NCBI GenBank assembly: GCA_013396525.1
Contig: VWYX01000886.1
Span: 70,729-134,728, forward strand
Direction: 5' to 3'
DNA length: 64,000 nucleotides
Source: Chaetorhynchus papuensis
Lineage: Eukaryota; Chordata; Aves; Passeriformes; Rhipiduridae
Shown: positions 12,501 to 27,500 of the stretch, piece by piece
Layout: each line of letters starts with the position of its first letter
How positions within the stretch are numbered: the stretch's first letter is position 1
The notes under the pieces: generated by a model
Told to the model about the DNA's origin: nothing
The model's database searches: none
The model's input: the letters and a program-made list of their open reading frames with translations, nothing else
Made by a program: the position numbers and the translations under genes

Positions 12501-15500
12501 CTGTAACAGAGCCTACTGTACTTAGAATAGTCTGAAAACTTATGTATAAGCCTTAAACAATATCCTAATTTATCCTACTATAACCACTCTTTCTATCAGT
12601 TATCTACTTTGACATCAAGAGAATGCTCAAAATAGGCACTGATACAACAATAAAAAGGGGTTTTTGGTTTTGTCCTAAAGGTTCGGAGTATTACCCATTA
12701 GGGCAAGTTTCAGCATTTTAATGTGTACATTTAAGACATCACATGCAAATATAAAACAAAAAATCAATGGCACTCTGTGAATTGTCACGGACCAGGTATC
12801 AGTCCCTCTAGTGCTACATGTACAAAACCCAAAGCTCCAGTGGATGGGAAATTGTGACAGAATAGAGCTAGACCCCATAGGGGGTAATAATGAAAAAATG
12901 TGGTTAGGATTGCATAATGTGGAATCCACCTCAACTAACTTCAGCTGCATAAAAGTTTGGCAAGTTGTGCTGTCACTGATCAGGCACAGTAACTAGAAAT
13001 GCACATCTTCTTCCACTGATACCAAAGGAGCTCAGATTCTAGATTCGAGACACTACAGTTTGGCAAGTGACACCTTTAAAACAGAGCTCGAATCTAAAAA
13101 GTGCCTGTTGAGTAACACAGTGCTCCTGTGTACACATGATTTTTTGTTCTATTACCTTTTAACCTGTTCAGTGCTAACTGATTCCCTTCTGCCCCACTCA
13201 TTACCAGTTATGAGCTGACCATGCACAAGGCAGAAAGCTTTTGCTTGGACCATCTGAATCCATGCAGCAGCTGGGGATGCTGGAATTAAAAAGGCTAACC
13301 AGATTTGTACACAAAAAAATGCCAAACAGGGAACACTGAGCCATACAATCTCATTTCCACAGATTCTCATCTCCCTCAACTCAGAACGTGTTCTATGTTG
13401 GTTATTAAGCCTAAAAGATAATGGATCTTAGCTGTAATCCTCATGCACATTGAGGCAAACCCCCGGTTTCCCTACCCACTCCAGTCAGCACAGAACCAAG
13501 CACTAGAGAGAATTTGTGTTCTGCCTAAGAAAGGAGAGAGACAGGAGGAAGGAGAGCCAGCAGCTCTCCCAGGCAGAACTGTACTGCTGAGTGTGTGTGC
13601 TACTGGTCTGTGGATTCACATCGTCTGCATCAATGCATTGGCTGGGTTCTTTGGATCAAAGCAGACAGCAGAAAAATAAAAACTCCTTTAGTTCACTTTT
13701 AATCATAGTATAGGTTGCTTTTTAGAGCCCTCAACTTAACCATGCTCTATGAGTGACTATTCATCTACTGGTTTGGCTGAAAGGGAGTGGGAGGAAGAGT
13801 CAAGGCTTCAGTCACCAAAGGCTTTCAGAAACCAAAGCAGCAGACTTGACTGAGGTGTGACGGTCCAAGACACTCTTGATCTCACACACCAAAATTGTTA
13901 TTGTCATATCCTGCCTGTTAGACATTTCATACTGCATGTGCTGCTGCACCTTCCTCCTGCCTTTCATTCCACTTAGGCCATGAAAGAAAGAAAACAATTA
14001 ATTCAACAGGAATTCCCAAAGGTGCCACCTCCCCACAAAAGCTTGCTCAACACTGTAACTCCAGAGTCAACCTCAATTCCACAACAGAGGTTTCTTCCAG
14101 TTAAAGCACTGGCTGAAAGTGGAAACACAGGAAAGAATTTTGAAAATGAACTACTCCTGAAGTACCTATGAATCTGCCCAACTTCTTTTCATGTATGACA
14201 ACCAGTTAATTGAAATGACAGGTAATTAAAAACCTGGGAAATATTCCAACCTTCTTTCTTCTTGACTGATTTCCTCAAGTTTCTGTAGCCTTCAAAAGCA
14301 CGAGGTACAGTATTGGAAGGCCAAGCCAATGAAGGACAAACCAGACAGTGAAAAGCAAAAGTGATAAGAAGGTAAAAAATGATATATATGAGCTTGCGGA
14401 GTTTAAAATGAAATTTTAGAAGATACCATCAAGAGACAACAAGTAGTAAAAAGGCAATACATCCTGGACAGTTGGAAAGTAAATAGAAAACAAAGAAGCA
14501 GCATATGTAGGTTAACTAATCTGCCAGCGACAACAAGTGCAAATTCAAGTTACACTAAGGAAGAAATTTTAGACAATATATTTAACTTTGCGAATTATTT
14601 CTAATAATGGATTAAGAAAATATCTTGATTCTAGAAAAAGCTTTCTCTGCTTTCTTCACTTAAAACTGGCAAATAAAATACTGAAAATTGCAAATACTGC
14701 CACTGACTCAAATTTATATATTCTCAGGAAAATATCAGGAAAAAAACCAATGCGCTAGTTTTATATATGCTGATAACATATTGTAATATAAAGTAGGAAT
14801 AAGGAAATTTTAGTATTAATATTCTAAATAATATATTCTGAATATAATTCATACAAAAATCTTCAAACTGCATTCATTTTATTGTTTGGGGTTTTGTTGT
14901 TTGTTTTTAAATAAAAAGTAGAAAACTGCAGCTTATTTTTCTGGGATTCAGAAAGTACATGCCAATCACTGTTTGTTATTTTTTAATAAATTAACAAAAA
15001 GCATGCACCAGAAGCAATGAGATGGACAAAATGTTAGTATTTCTACCCGTATTTTTTCCTCTTGAATAAATGTGGATTTATCGGTAAAAAAAGTCTGCAT
15101 GATATATGTAAGCATAGAGATGGCTTAAAATTCATCAACTACTGAAATTCCTCATTTCCCTTTATGACAAAGTTTTGAGCAAGAGCTTTTGCTGCCTTTT
15201 CACCTTATACTGCCTACCATTCTCCTTCAGTATCACCTAGAAGCTAGCACTCTGAACCCCATGTAACTTTCCTCACTAATTTAGTTTAATAAAGTTTAGG
15301 GAAGTCAAAAGAAAACAGTCAAAAATGGTTACCTGATATATAAGGCTGACTAACAACTGACAGGATTGTGGAAGATTTTCTGTGGGTCTTCTAGTGGGTA
15401 AGTCACACTAAGTCACACTGTGGGACACTCCAATCAGGTCAATTTTTCAGTAGCCAAAACGTTACTGCCCTGTTTCCAATAAACTTTATGACAGATGCTT

Positions 15501-18500
15501 ATTAAAGGCTACAGATACAGCAGTACATACCTGCTGCTCATTCAGTACCCTGCTCTTAGGCCTTCAGGCCACCTCACAACAATTTAGGTAAGTTGCATGT
15601 ATTTAACCTTATGCACCTTTTGTCATACTGACTCATAACCAGGAAACAAAAGACCAAGAAAGGCAGCAGATGGGGCAGAACTAGTAGCTGGGCTTACCAA
15701 TCCCATTTGAATAGAAAAATGCTAGTCAGACAACTTTAAAAGAATGGCAACACTAAAAAGATATAGTAGAGTAAATGTAACTAAATGCCTGTAGAAGACA
15801 GAATTAAAACAAAGAATCCCTATCAAACTGCCTGGCAAAGTGTCTGTGCAATACATTAATGGGCACACCGCCAATTCCTGAAATTTCAGTAGAATAAAAA
15901 TTCACAGTGACATAACCTTAACACAGACTTTTCATTAATTAGACAGAAGCACGCTGCAGGTAACAAGCATGACAACATATAATCCCTCAAATTCTAACAT
16001 TTCTTAGCATATGCACCTCAGAAATTTCTAAATATTTATTTCAAAGCAGTCTGCAGACAGGCCAGTAGATAGATTCAAACCTTAGCAGCACTTTGAAGAG
16101 TGTGACCCCATTTTATAGAACACAAGACCCACTTTAAGATGGAGCCATCAAGAGGTCTCTTCCAACTTTAATTTTTCTATAGTTCTCTAATTCTATAATG
16201 CTAGGATTCAAAACTGATCTCAAAAATAATTTATGGTAAGTAGTCCCTATTTTTGGATCAGACTACTTGGCTATCCATCACAAGATTATTCTCCTGGTGT
16301 GAGAAAGCATGACTGGCTTTCAAAAAAAAAAAACAAACTACCCCCCCCAAACCAAATCAACCCAACACCCAAAAAACCCCAAAACCAAATGAAAACCAGC
16401 AACAACAAAACACAAAAAAACCCCAAACAAAACAAAACAAAAAATCAAGCCAACAACAACAAAAAAACAACCCCCAAAAAACCAAACCACAAAATTAAAA
16501 CACAACCTGACAACTGAGGCTCTATCTAAGCATGTAGTCAAATGCATGCTTGATTGTAAAATGCGTTAAAAATACAGAATCAAATCTCTTTGTTCCTGAT
16601 CTACAGTTAAAGGACATACTGAAGTGCTTGGCTGAAGAGAGGACAGAACATTCTGCTGATTTTATTTAATATTTCCATCTTGCCCTCAAGTTCCTACAAA
16701 AATGAGACAAAATCTATCAAAATTCCCATAGAAGTCTAAGAGCTTCCTGAAAAATGATATTCAAAGGAATAATCTAGTTGTTATTAAAATGAGTATTCTC
16801 TACAAGTATGAGACATTTGTGGGGTAAATGGATTTATAGATATAGGACAAATTACAGATGTCACTGACCCTCATTTGCTTTCTACTTCGATTATTTCAAG
16901 CTTAAACTATTTTAGTTTTACTCTGAACGTGTAGAAGTCTGAAAGACCATTTTTAAAAAGAGTAACAGATTAGAAGCATGGAAAATTTCCACTAAAACTC
17001 AGAGATTTCTAATGGAGGCAAAGTCTCTGAGTACACAAACAGAGCCTTGCTGCACTAACTGCTGTCTAAACAGGCATTTATGTCAAAGTCTATGAGAATT
17101 TTAGTAGATGAGAAGTTGGACAGCAAAAAAACCAGCGAAGCACAATGTCGCAGAGAATTAGGAAACCTCAAATTAAAAAACCTTCATAGAAGCAAAAGAT
17201 AAAGCAAAAGAAGCCATTCCAAGAGCTACCAAAGAATCCCCAGCTATTCAGAATATCTTTTCTTCAGAAAGCTGTTTCAGTTTTGACATAGAGTTGAAAA
17301 AAAGTTACTAATGTTTTCAAACTTCTGTTAAATTTCAGATGCATCTTAAAAGAAATTTTTTAAAATATCAAAATTTAGGGAGAGCACCCGTGCTTTTATC
17401 ATGGTGCATAATTACATAGAATAGTTCATTACAAAGGAGATAATTCACTCCACAAATACTGGAAACTTCACTGGAAGAAAAGATGCAAAAGAAAAACTAT
17501 AACTTCAACATGTAAAAGGGTTTGAAGGAACAGCATTTTAGGGTCCAAATCCACACAACAACAAGACTTTTTAAGTCTCAGTGGTTAAAAAAATACACCT
17601 CTTTACTAAGAAAGAGAAAACAAATAGCATTATAATTCATACAGCACCTCTTTTTCTTTTTCCTTTCTTTTTTTTTCAGCTTTTCTAGATCTTTCTTGGC
17701 TATATCTAGAATTTCCATTGTCTCTTTCTCTGAAGAAAGCATAGAAGCAGAAAATGCTGACGGTCCACCAAAGTATGTGGCTCTCGATGAAGCTCTTGAC
17801 AAGTTGCGTCGAAGATTTTCATTCACTGCTTCACTTTCTAATAACTTTGCTCTTAATAAAAAATAAAAAAAAGGAAGAATTGTAGACCATGAATTACAAG
17901 TATTGCCAATACATGAGATGTACACTCTTTTGCCTCTGCAACTTCAATGCATTTCCTTCAGTTTAAAAAGAAACTACAAACCAAGGTGAAGTCTGAAAAA
18001 ATACCAAGTAGTAAATTCCTTGATGATACCATTTTACACAATGGTTATGTATATTGTACATGTATCATATAACCTAGATAGAATATGTGAAAATATGTCT
18101 GTATGAACATACACACAGATATATACATATATATACAGATACATACTTGAATACGCTCTATGCATATACATGGTATATTAAAGCTACACAAAAGCTCTAA
18201 CATTAACTGAGGATAGGCCAGATAATTTTTTGCATGGTGTATGTCCAAGAAATAGATAAATAAAAACATCTAAAATATTTAAGACTTCTTGAATTTGAAA
18301 AGAAAGGTTTTTATAAAACTTTTTTAAACAAGTAATTTAGCAGTACTATCATTTATATATGGGGTTATAAAGTTATAAGAAAATCGTTCTAAGTTTTTCT
18401 GTTCTTTATGCAACAACATCAAATTATCACCATTATTTAGGAAATATCTTAATCTCATCTCTATTGTCAGTTTGATCTCTAACATTTCACATTTTTGTGG

Positions 18501-21500
18501 CCAAGAGCAACACCAGATGGTCTTAGAAGCCAAAGGACTACTCTCTCAAAGTAATCCCCACACAGGAAAACAGCTGAAGTATTTACTTGCTAACACTTCT
18601 ATTATTGGGTTTTTTTACTAAAAATTGTCTAAATACATATTATGCAAATACCTGAGATCTTCAATTTCCTTGATATAATTATGAATCATGTTGCTAATTT
18701 CTTCATTTCCTTCCCCTTTGAAGGGCAAAGAGAAAAGGGGAATGAGGGGAAGAGAAAGATTAAGAAAGGATGGTAACAGCATAAATATCTGAATATAGCT
18801 ACTAGGCACAAGGTACCAGCAAAGGGAAACAGTCACATGGGGTACACATTTAAATCTTGACTTATTTGTAAAATATCATTCCTTCTTAAACTGAATTACA
18901 TTTTTGGTTCCTCTGTCATATGATCACCACATGACTACCAGTAACTTGTTTTCCATATTAGCACATTTTAACAATGCTTAAATCAAAATCACTTATTTGC
19001 ATTTTAATTTGGAGTCAAATTTATTTGGTCTGGTTGATAAACCACCACAGGGGCTAAGCATACAAATAATTCCTATACAAAGATATTATTTCATATTTCC
19101 TGCTGTTGACATTGCTAAATGGATGATCAAATCAGGGTACAAAAATATTTCTATTATTAAAAAAAGACTCCAGAAACAGAAGAAATAATCATGTGGGGCC
19201 CTATCTCTGCCAAAGGAGGTCCTACATTGCTAATAAAAAGGCATCACTTCATTCCAAGGGATCAGTGAAGCAAGAACATGCAATTAATTTAAGTTCATGA
19301 ACTTATGAAGCAGTTCACACTCCCAGCATACCTGTCCTGGCTAGCACTTGGTTGGCCTGATCACTCATGAGCTGTGTTATTCTGGCTCTCAGAGCATCGA
19401 TAGTCTCTTGCATTGCTTTAATTCTAACACGCAGGTTGTTGTTTTCTGTTTGCAGCATGGCATTTTCATGGAACATGTCATTGATGCTTTCAACGCCTTC
19501 TTCATCTATAATCCTTTTACCCTTTAAGAAAGCAAAAATATTTTATTAGTAGTAAAAGCTGACCGACACATGCAAAAAATTAAACTCAGTAAATGCAATC
19601 CACAGATTACTTAAAATTCCAAGCAGACACTTGTAGCAAAAGATAATCTTCTCTCAAGAACTTTAAAACAATGATAAATGGATAGTTATCAAAAGATTGA
19701 TGTCTGGCCAACACCTTAGCATCGGGGTTTTATGTAATTCCACTTTAGTCTAAAATACAAGTTCATGAAGAGGTTAAGAAAGGAGAAGACAACTCTATCA
19801 AATCAGAATACTCTCTCAAGAAGAACAAAAGGTGACACTGTTTGGTAACAACATTTATTGCTGAAAACACTGTAAAAACTTCAGGAAGAAACAGGCATGA
19901 GTATTTGCCTTATATAATTGAAATTGTATTTTTAAAACACAAACTTTTAGCTGTTTAGTAAGTTTTTAGTAAGTTTTCAAAAGCAATACACATTCATGCA
20001 TAAATCTAAGATGTGGTTTGGTCATTTTCGCTTTGAAAGTGACTTTCTCGCTGCCTTTCAAAAAGGAAAGAGCATGCAGCATCAGTAAATATCACTGACA
20101 TTTGCTGACATCTCTTTTTTGGGGGGGATACAATCTACTTTTTATAAAAATATCTGGTCATCACTGGAATTAGAAGTGTTGTTTTCATCAGGGTTGCTAT
20201 TCCAACATATTCAGTGTATGAAATGGAAATAGCCAACAGAAAAAAAAAGAGCTGTGGAATTACAGGCCTTTTAAAGCAGAAGAAACCCTAACAGGATAAA
20301 CTTACTGTTTTGTATTCCATGAGTTCCATCTGTAGCCGGGCAATCTCACTGCGCAAAGCATTTATTTGTTGACTGGCCCTGTCCTGATTAACCATCACCT
20401 TGTTCTTGATGTTGCGGGCCCGATTGGCGTACTTTAACGTGTTCAAAGTCTCCATGAAGTCTCGATCCGAAGGGCTCACACACGCTATCATGAGCGTTTG
20501 ACTGGAAGTCAGAAACACAGGTCAACATTACACATCAAGAACAAAAAGAGCAGAGAAAAGCTAACAGGTCCTCAGGCAGAAGGTGAAACAAGAATAGCAA
20601 CTTCATAGTCTTTGTGAAAATATTTCTCCATCTAGCTCACAGCAAACTGTGAGCCACAAAGATCAGCAGTGTCACAGCTTGTATCATCCTAGTATAGCAC
20701 AGGAGATACGAGATTAGAACTTGTTCTACACATGAAATTACAAAAGCAATTAATTGGCATTTCCCGAAATGTTTTTCAAATTACATTCAGTTTGCCTAAT
20801 CATATATAAACTGAGATTGAACAATTTATGATCAACCTAAATTCCTAGACAGTGATTTGGATCATGCAGCCGTCAGGACTGCCTGCTGCAATTCCTGAGG
20901 TGCCTACCTACTTCATCTGAAAGATGCCCAAATGCTCATCTGACCTGTCCAAACATGCCTAATGTGAGGTTCCAAACTGCCTGAATTCTCCACTGCAAGT
21001 TATCTCCTGTTCTCCAACAGAAGCCCAAAACTAGTACTCACCCTTAGCACATCTGTCTATAACTGTATTTACACCACATTTCATAACACCACTGCTTAGA
21101 GCAACTTTCTGCAACAAAGAGCAGCAGGACCTGAGCTCTTGGCCCAAGAGGGCTATGAACAACCATCCTCCTTTCAGTTTCCTACCACACCCCCTAGCCA
21201 TCCCATCATGGGATATTATTGCAGGATGAGAACATACTCCGTGCTCCAAATAAAGGATCAAGCAGATAGACCAGTAGGGACCAGTAGGAACCAGCAGGAC
21301 AAAAGCAATAAAAAGGCAAAACAATTCTCACTCCAGCCAAGTGCTTTCATCATTCTACAGGTTCCTTCCCTCACTTCCTGGAGCACTCATTTCACATCAG
21401 ATAAGAACAGCTTAGAGGGTCAGATCCAGCATTCCAGCTGCAGATCATGCTGAAGGTGCATACATTGCCTAAATTCTCAACAGATAGGGCAAAACACCTG

Positions 21501-24500
21501 CATTTGATGGACTGAGTACACTCCTCCAAGTTTTAGAGGAATTTGCTTCTCCATCCATTAGGAAAAGGAAAGTGTCTCTGTGGCAAGGGAACAATATCTG
21601 CATCAGGCAGGCTGGATTATGATCTTCACTTTCTATAATTTCAGACTGAAACAAACACATGAATCCCTGAAACGCTCTGTGAGGCAAGCAATTATATTCA
21701 CCATACACACTGGGAAACTAAGCTAGAAGGAGTAAGTAGCCTGGGGCTACAAAGAACATTCAGTTTCACCAACTTTTCCTCAGCCCTCCACCCTGTCTAT
21801 CATGTCAGTTCTCCAAACTCTTTTAGTCCTCAAGATAAAGATATGCAAGATTAAGAACAAATTTTTAATTCTGACATTGAGAATGTGCTTACTTTTCTAA
21901 ATCTCAGAGGACTGCTTCTGCTACGTGTCCATCTCGAAAACTGAACCACTTGAACTCCAGTTTCCTATCTGAATTGTTAAATGGACTAGGGTTTTTAAAA
22001 ACTGTTCTACTTCATTGTTTTCATTTCTTTAAACTGCTCCCCTTGCTCCAGAAGTTATGAAGGTTTTCATTTTTCATATTATACATTATAAAATTCCTTT
22101 TAAAACACCAATGCTCCATATTTCTTTGAACAATTCAACAAACATTAATATTTAAGTGCTGCATCAGAACTGTTACAGCATTATACTTAAAATAAGGATT
22201 ACTGTGAGAATAGTACAGTGATACAATGCGTTCATCACTGTTAACTCAGGACTTACTACAACCAAACCCAAATCATTACTAGTAGATTTTTGTAAGTATT
22301 TGTTAAGAGAGAAACAATAACATGGACTTTAATACCGAGGGTGGAAGTTGGAAGGCTACAGAACAGCCTTNNNNNNNNNNNNNNNNNNNNNNNNNNNNNN
22401 NNNNNNNNNNNNNNNNNNNNNNNNNNNNNNNNNNNNNNNNNNNNNNNNNNNNNNNNNNNNNNNNNNNNNNNNNNNNNNNNNNNNNNNNNNNNNNNNNNNN
22501 NNNNNNNNNNNNNNNNNNNNNNNNNNNNNNNNNNNCACACACCCATATATAAGAAAAAATCTTCCTTAACAGCCAAGTACTGATTTGAGATGTCTCAGCA
22601 TGTATGTCACATACAAAAAAACGGGAGGAAGAAAGGCATCCACACAATTATCATCAGTCGGAAAAAGACAGAATACATACAAGTATCATTAAAAACACTC
22701 TGGGGCAGCATTTGCTATCTTTACATTTGTGCTGGTTTTGGCTGGGATAGAGTTAATTTTCTTCCCAGCAGCTGGCATGGGCTATGCTTTGGGTTTGTGC
22801 TGGAAACAGCTCCGGTGTGTCCATGATGCAGATACGTTTGAGCTGCTGCTGGGCAGGGCTTACACAGAGTCAGGGCCGTTCCTGCTCCTCAGACTGCCCC
22901 AGCAGTGCGGGGCTGGGGGTGCACAAGGGGTTGGGAGGGGACACAGCCGGGACAGCTGAGCCCGTCAGGCGCAAGGGGCATTCCACCCCATATGGAATCA
23001 TGCTCAGCATATAAAGCTGGGGGAATGAGAAGGAAGAGGGGGGACATTCAGAGTGACAGCGTTTGTCTTCCCCAGTCACCATAACGCTTGATCGAGCCCT
23101 GCTTTCCTGGGAATGGCCAAACACCTGCCTGCTCACGGGGAGTGAATGACGTCCTTTGGTTTGCTTGCATATGCGACTTTTGCTTTATCTTTATCACTTT
23201 TTTAAAGCGTCCTTATGTCAAGCGCGGAGCTTTCTCCCTTCCACCCTTGTGACTCTCTCCGCGGTCCCGCCGGGGGCAGGGAGCGAGTGGCTGCGGGGGC
23301 TCGGCTGCCGGCCGGGGCTACCCCGACCCCATCGCACACGAAACTCGGTGATTGCTCCCGAGGAGCACGAGGGGGAGCCGTGCAGCTGTGAGATGCCAAA
23401 ACACTTCAGCGTCAAAATAGTATTTCTACAAAAGCGCGACTTTAGAAGTGGTTTGAAAAAAATGCTCACTAGCTGGTTTATTTGAAAAAAAAATTAGAGA
23501 AGTGCTTTTTGCATTTATTTACAGAAAGAGCTTAGAAGAGCTACGCTCTTTGATTTCTGCTGATTTTTTCGTAATTCTGGAGTTTCTTCCTCTCTACTGC
23601 ACTTTTCAAAGTTTCTAGGCTCTTATTTTACTTTTTTTTCTGGCTCTGCTTTTCCTCACACTGCAGTGCTTCAAGTTGTTACTCACATTAACTCTCTGAA
23701 GAGCAGAGCAACAATTTAACATTTTCCTTCTCAGTGGAGAATTTTCTTCCACTTCTCTCTTTTCCTTCCTACTCTCCTAAACACAGGAGCCAGGCATATT
23801 GGATCACATAAAAGAACAATACTACCTGACTAAAATGTCCTCAGCTGTGGTCCCTCATATTTTTATATATTAGCATTACAAATGCAAAATTTGTATTATT
23901 TTAATAAATTCATAAATATTTTCTTACATAAAGCCTTCAGAGGTCCAAGCTTCCCTTCATTGTATGTGCAGAGTGTATACAAATGGATTCATAGGAACAA
24001 CCCTGGTGATAGACTACTTTGTTTTTATTAGGCTGCAATCCAACATCAGGTAACTGAAAAAACGTATCACAGGCTGAAATATATAATCTCTAAAAAGATG
24101 GAAAGGCCTGTGGTAAGATGACTCCAAGCTCCTGTGCATTTAAAACTCCCATTTAAAAAACAAGGTGACAAAAAAACCAAAAAACTCTTAAGGCAAAACT
24201 CATCACAGCTCTAAAATGAAAAACAAAACTTAACATTTATATTAGCTACTACCTACAGATATTTTCATGGGAAGAACATGAAGCTTCACGTCTACTAAAA
24301 TAACAGTGGAAAAGAACAAAGCAAAAATCCTCTTTAAAATCTTTTCCCTCCATTGACAGCATTTTTGTCATGACAATTTATCTTCAGAACCTTCCTCCAA
24401 CAAAAAGAGTGGCTATTTTCATTGTCATTTAACGTTCATTTCACTTTCTGAAGATTATGTTCTCATTCATGCTCATTCACAATGAAATACATAAAATGTT

Positions 24501-27500
24501 CCAATTTTCATACCTGTTTCCCCCAAGAGAGTCTTGCAGTAGCCTTGTAAGCTTTGAATCTCTGTATGGTACATGAGTTGCCTTCTTACTTTTATCTCCC
24601 AGTGCACTTATTACATTGCCAAGTGCCAGCTATAAAACACCAAGTCACGTAACACACAAGTCAGAATCAGTTCCTGTGTAGTTTTATTTTAAAAACAGCT
24701 ATAAACTGGAGTCAGCACATTGTGAGAAAATTAATATACTCATGAAAGTTAGTATAAATATATTTCTGAAGATTTTTGCATTTTACATTTAGAAACTTTT
24801 GTGTTATCAGCAGTGCATCGGATGACTTACAGTCTGGTACCTGCAAGTGCTAAAGTGCTTAGCACAATTCATATGCACTGGCTATTGGTATCTCATGCGA
24901 GCCACAAACTAAAGCTGGTACTACTTCATCTAACAAACATTTGCTTTGGATGATTATTAAAGTTGAGCTCTACTTCTAGCAGTAGCTATAAATTACTTTA
25001 AATTCATTTTATCAATCTGCTTTATGCTGCATTTAGAATAAAATATGGGGCATTCATATAAAAAAAAAACCCTAGAATTTGCTACCTCTACAGATATGAA
25101 GTAAAAAATGTCTGATTATGATTTGAGCACTTAACACTTGAAATCAAAGTCTTGTAGTCGATGGATATCCTGTTTCATTGTTTAAAGAGTCTAATTCATG
25201 TTTATAAACAGTCTAACATGTGGTTGTGAAATTATTTTTAATGTGGAACTGCAGGCACTTCAATCAAACTGAAGGATTTTGCTTTAGGTGGCGCTCTGTA
25301 CTGCAAGTTCCTGCTCTGGAAATGGCGCAGCTGCCACCAGCAGATGGAGAACTGCACACACCCCAGGCTGTGCCTGCTTGCTTTGAAGGATTTAAAGCAC
25401 TTTCAGTCTGCTTCACAAAACTACAGGCTGGGCTTCACTGTAAATGAAAGTTTTGTGATCTTGTATTAGTTATACCACACTGATTCTCACCTTCGTGCAC
25501 TTTATATGCTCCTTGTTAAGGACACAACTGTGTCATCTAGACCCCCCAAATCCTGCTGGCTTTGTGCTTTTGTCAGTGATGAAATTGAACTGAATACTCT
25601 TTCTCTTCCACGTAATATAACCAGAAGAACTACAGAAAATAACCAATGTCATGATGGCAAGAGAATCGCTGAGAAAATTCTAATTGCAGAATACCTCATT
25701 GGTACTGCACAATAGCCCAGAAAAAAAGAGACATGTTTTCACATATAGAACATGTATTTTTGTGTCTTTAAAAGAATTGCACAGAGCCTCCACATAACCA
25801 TGGAACACAAAACAAAGACATGAAACTACAATCTCCACTAGTAATCACCAGCTCTACTTTTCAGTGCAGTTTAGTGCTAAATAAAACACTTAACACAGTT
25901 AATTTAAAAACTATATAGCAAACCAGTACACAGACAAAAAAACATTTAAGCTATAAATTTTATTTCTAAGTGTTTTGCCTGGGGTTGTTTTACACTATAT
26001 TGTATAGTTGTATAGTCTTACTAGTCCACAGTTGATGGAAATGCCTTCTTTTGCCCTTTCTCCTGTAGCTCCTGTTCGCTTTAACCTTTCAGATCCCGCC
26101 AGATCAACAAAATGAAACTTGGCAGTAAGAGTTTCATATTCATTCATCTCAGAAGATTCAGATATTATCCTGTTATCAGTGGCATTATCCTGAAGCAAAG
26201 AAGAACCCACAAGGCTTGGTGAGATCTTTCACATCAACATTTGCAAAGTTCAATCAACAATTATTTACAAGACTACCTCTTTGCCATGACCATCTCCTTA
26301 TTCCTTCCCTTATAACAACAACAGTATTTTGAAACACACCATCTCCATTTTCATTATATGTACCAACATATCATTCTTGAAGACCCAGCTCTAGATGCAT
26401 GTGCATACAAATTACTTCCAGTACAAGCTACCATTGCTTCTTGATGAACAAATGGGGGGATACATATATAAAACATACAAGTCACCAGCAAGGCAAAGCA
26501 ACAAATTTGTATCTCTCCTAGAATGCAAGCCAATTGTCAAAGAAAACTGATTTTAAAAAAGAAAACCTTAATTACATAATTACACAACAAAATCACCAGA
26601 ACCACTTAATTCATAAACCTGCCAAATAACTGAAAGGTATTTTGATTTTATACCTCTCTAAACCCCATTACCAGCCTCCCTGTGGGATGATTCTTCAACT
26701 TACTTTAGGAATTATTGTTGGAAGCCATTCTCCTAGCAGTCAGTATTCCACTAGCACTCCTGACTTGACCAGAAAAATAAGGGCAGCAGAGGGAACACGG
26801 GAAAAAGAAGAGGTTCCTTTCTCCCTTCCACCTTCCTCCCCCAGGTAATGACTGGCACTCCATGTGAGCCTCCATCAGTGTGGGGAGTCTGCCCAGGAAC
26901 ACACTGCCCTGGGGCAGGTACCACAGCCTCAGCCTCCTTCCACTTCACATCCCAAAGCACAACAGCAAAATTATCCTTTTTCATTAGACAATCCCAAACT
27001 TTTTTTCTGTTCATTAGTTCAGTTCTACCATTTACTGTACCTTTTTATTTTACTCTGAGTGTAGTTAGATTTATTTTCAGGAAAGCAATGCAATGAGAAA
27101 AACCTTTAAAACACTCACTTCTTGACCTTACTGGTAAGATAACAATTGCAGGGCAATTTCTACTAACTTGGCATGGTGTTATATAATAAGCACATATCGA
27201 GTGTATATTGGATTTGTAACAAATTCTCACCACTCAAACTGCAAGCTTTATTAGGAATTTCTATCACATTAAGCATAGAAAACCCAGAAAAACCTTTTTT
27301 TAAAAAAAACCCTAAAACTAATCAAAAAGCCAAACACAGACCCTCAGGTATTCTGTGGTGACCTTTATGTCCTCGGCCAGCCAGCCTACAGCTCCCTTCG
27401 CTACTTACTGCAAGGGGTAATGCAGGTCTCTGCAGACAAACCATTCTCATGGTAGTTAAATATTTCATGCTTCTGAAGTGACGTCCTTTTGTAGCAGTAA

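Larger units (their letters stand above)
12101..17647 (-). other. KIF21A: KIF21A intron 11 (5.5 kb)
   Basis: Separates the basic exon 11 from exon 12. Holds a degraded CR1 end, a long A/C tract and a short T/G tract. No alternative coding exon was recognised, though the exon 11 donor is weak. Confidence 0.8.
20502..24513 (-). other. KIF21A: KIF21A intron 7 (4.0 kb)
   Basis: Contains the assembly gap, the antisense LTR and a short GACCAGTAGG array. The 23332-23480 stretch after the LTR keeps several CpGs but was not assigned. Confidence 0.8.

Noticed and set aside
16233..16547. Open frames on both strands of the A/C tract
   Set aside because: Low-complexity composition lacks stop codons; no real protein.
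22256..22647. Several 60-114 codon frames across the N run
   Set aside because: They are open only because N cannot form stops.
22730..23485. Overlapping 76-109 codon frames in the LTR region
   Set aside because: LTRs of this type are non-coding; frames overlap on both strands without any recognised domain.
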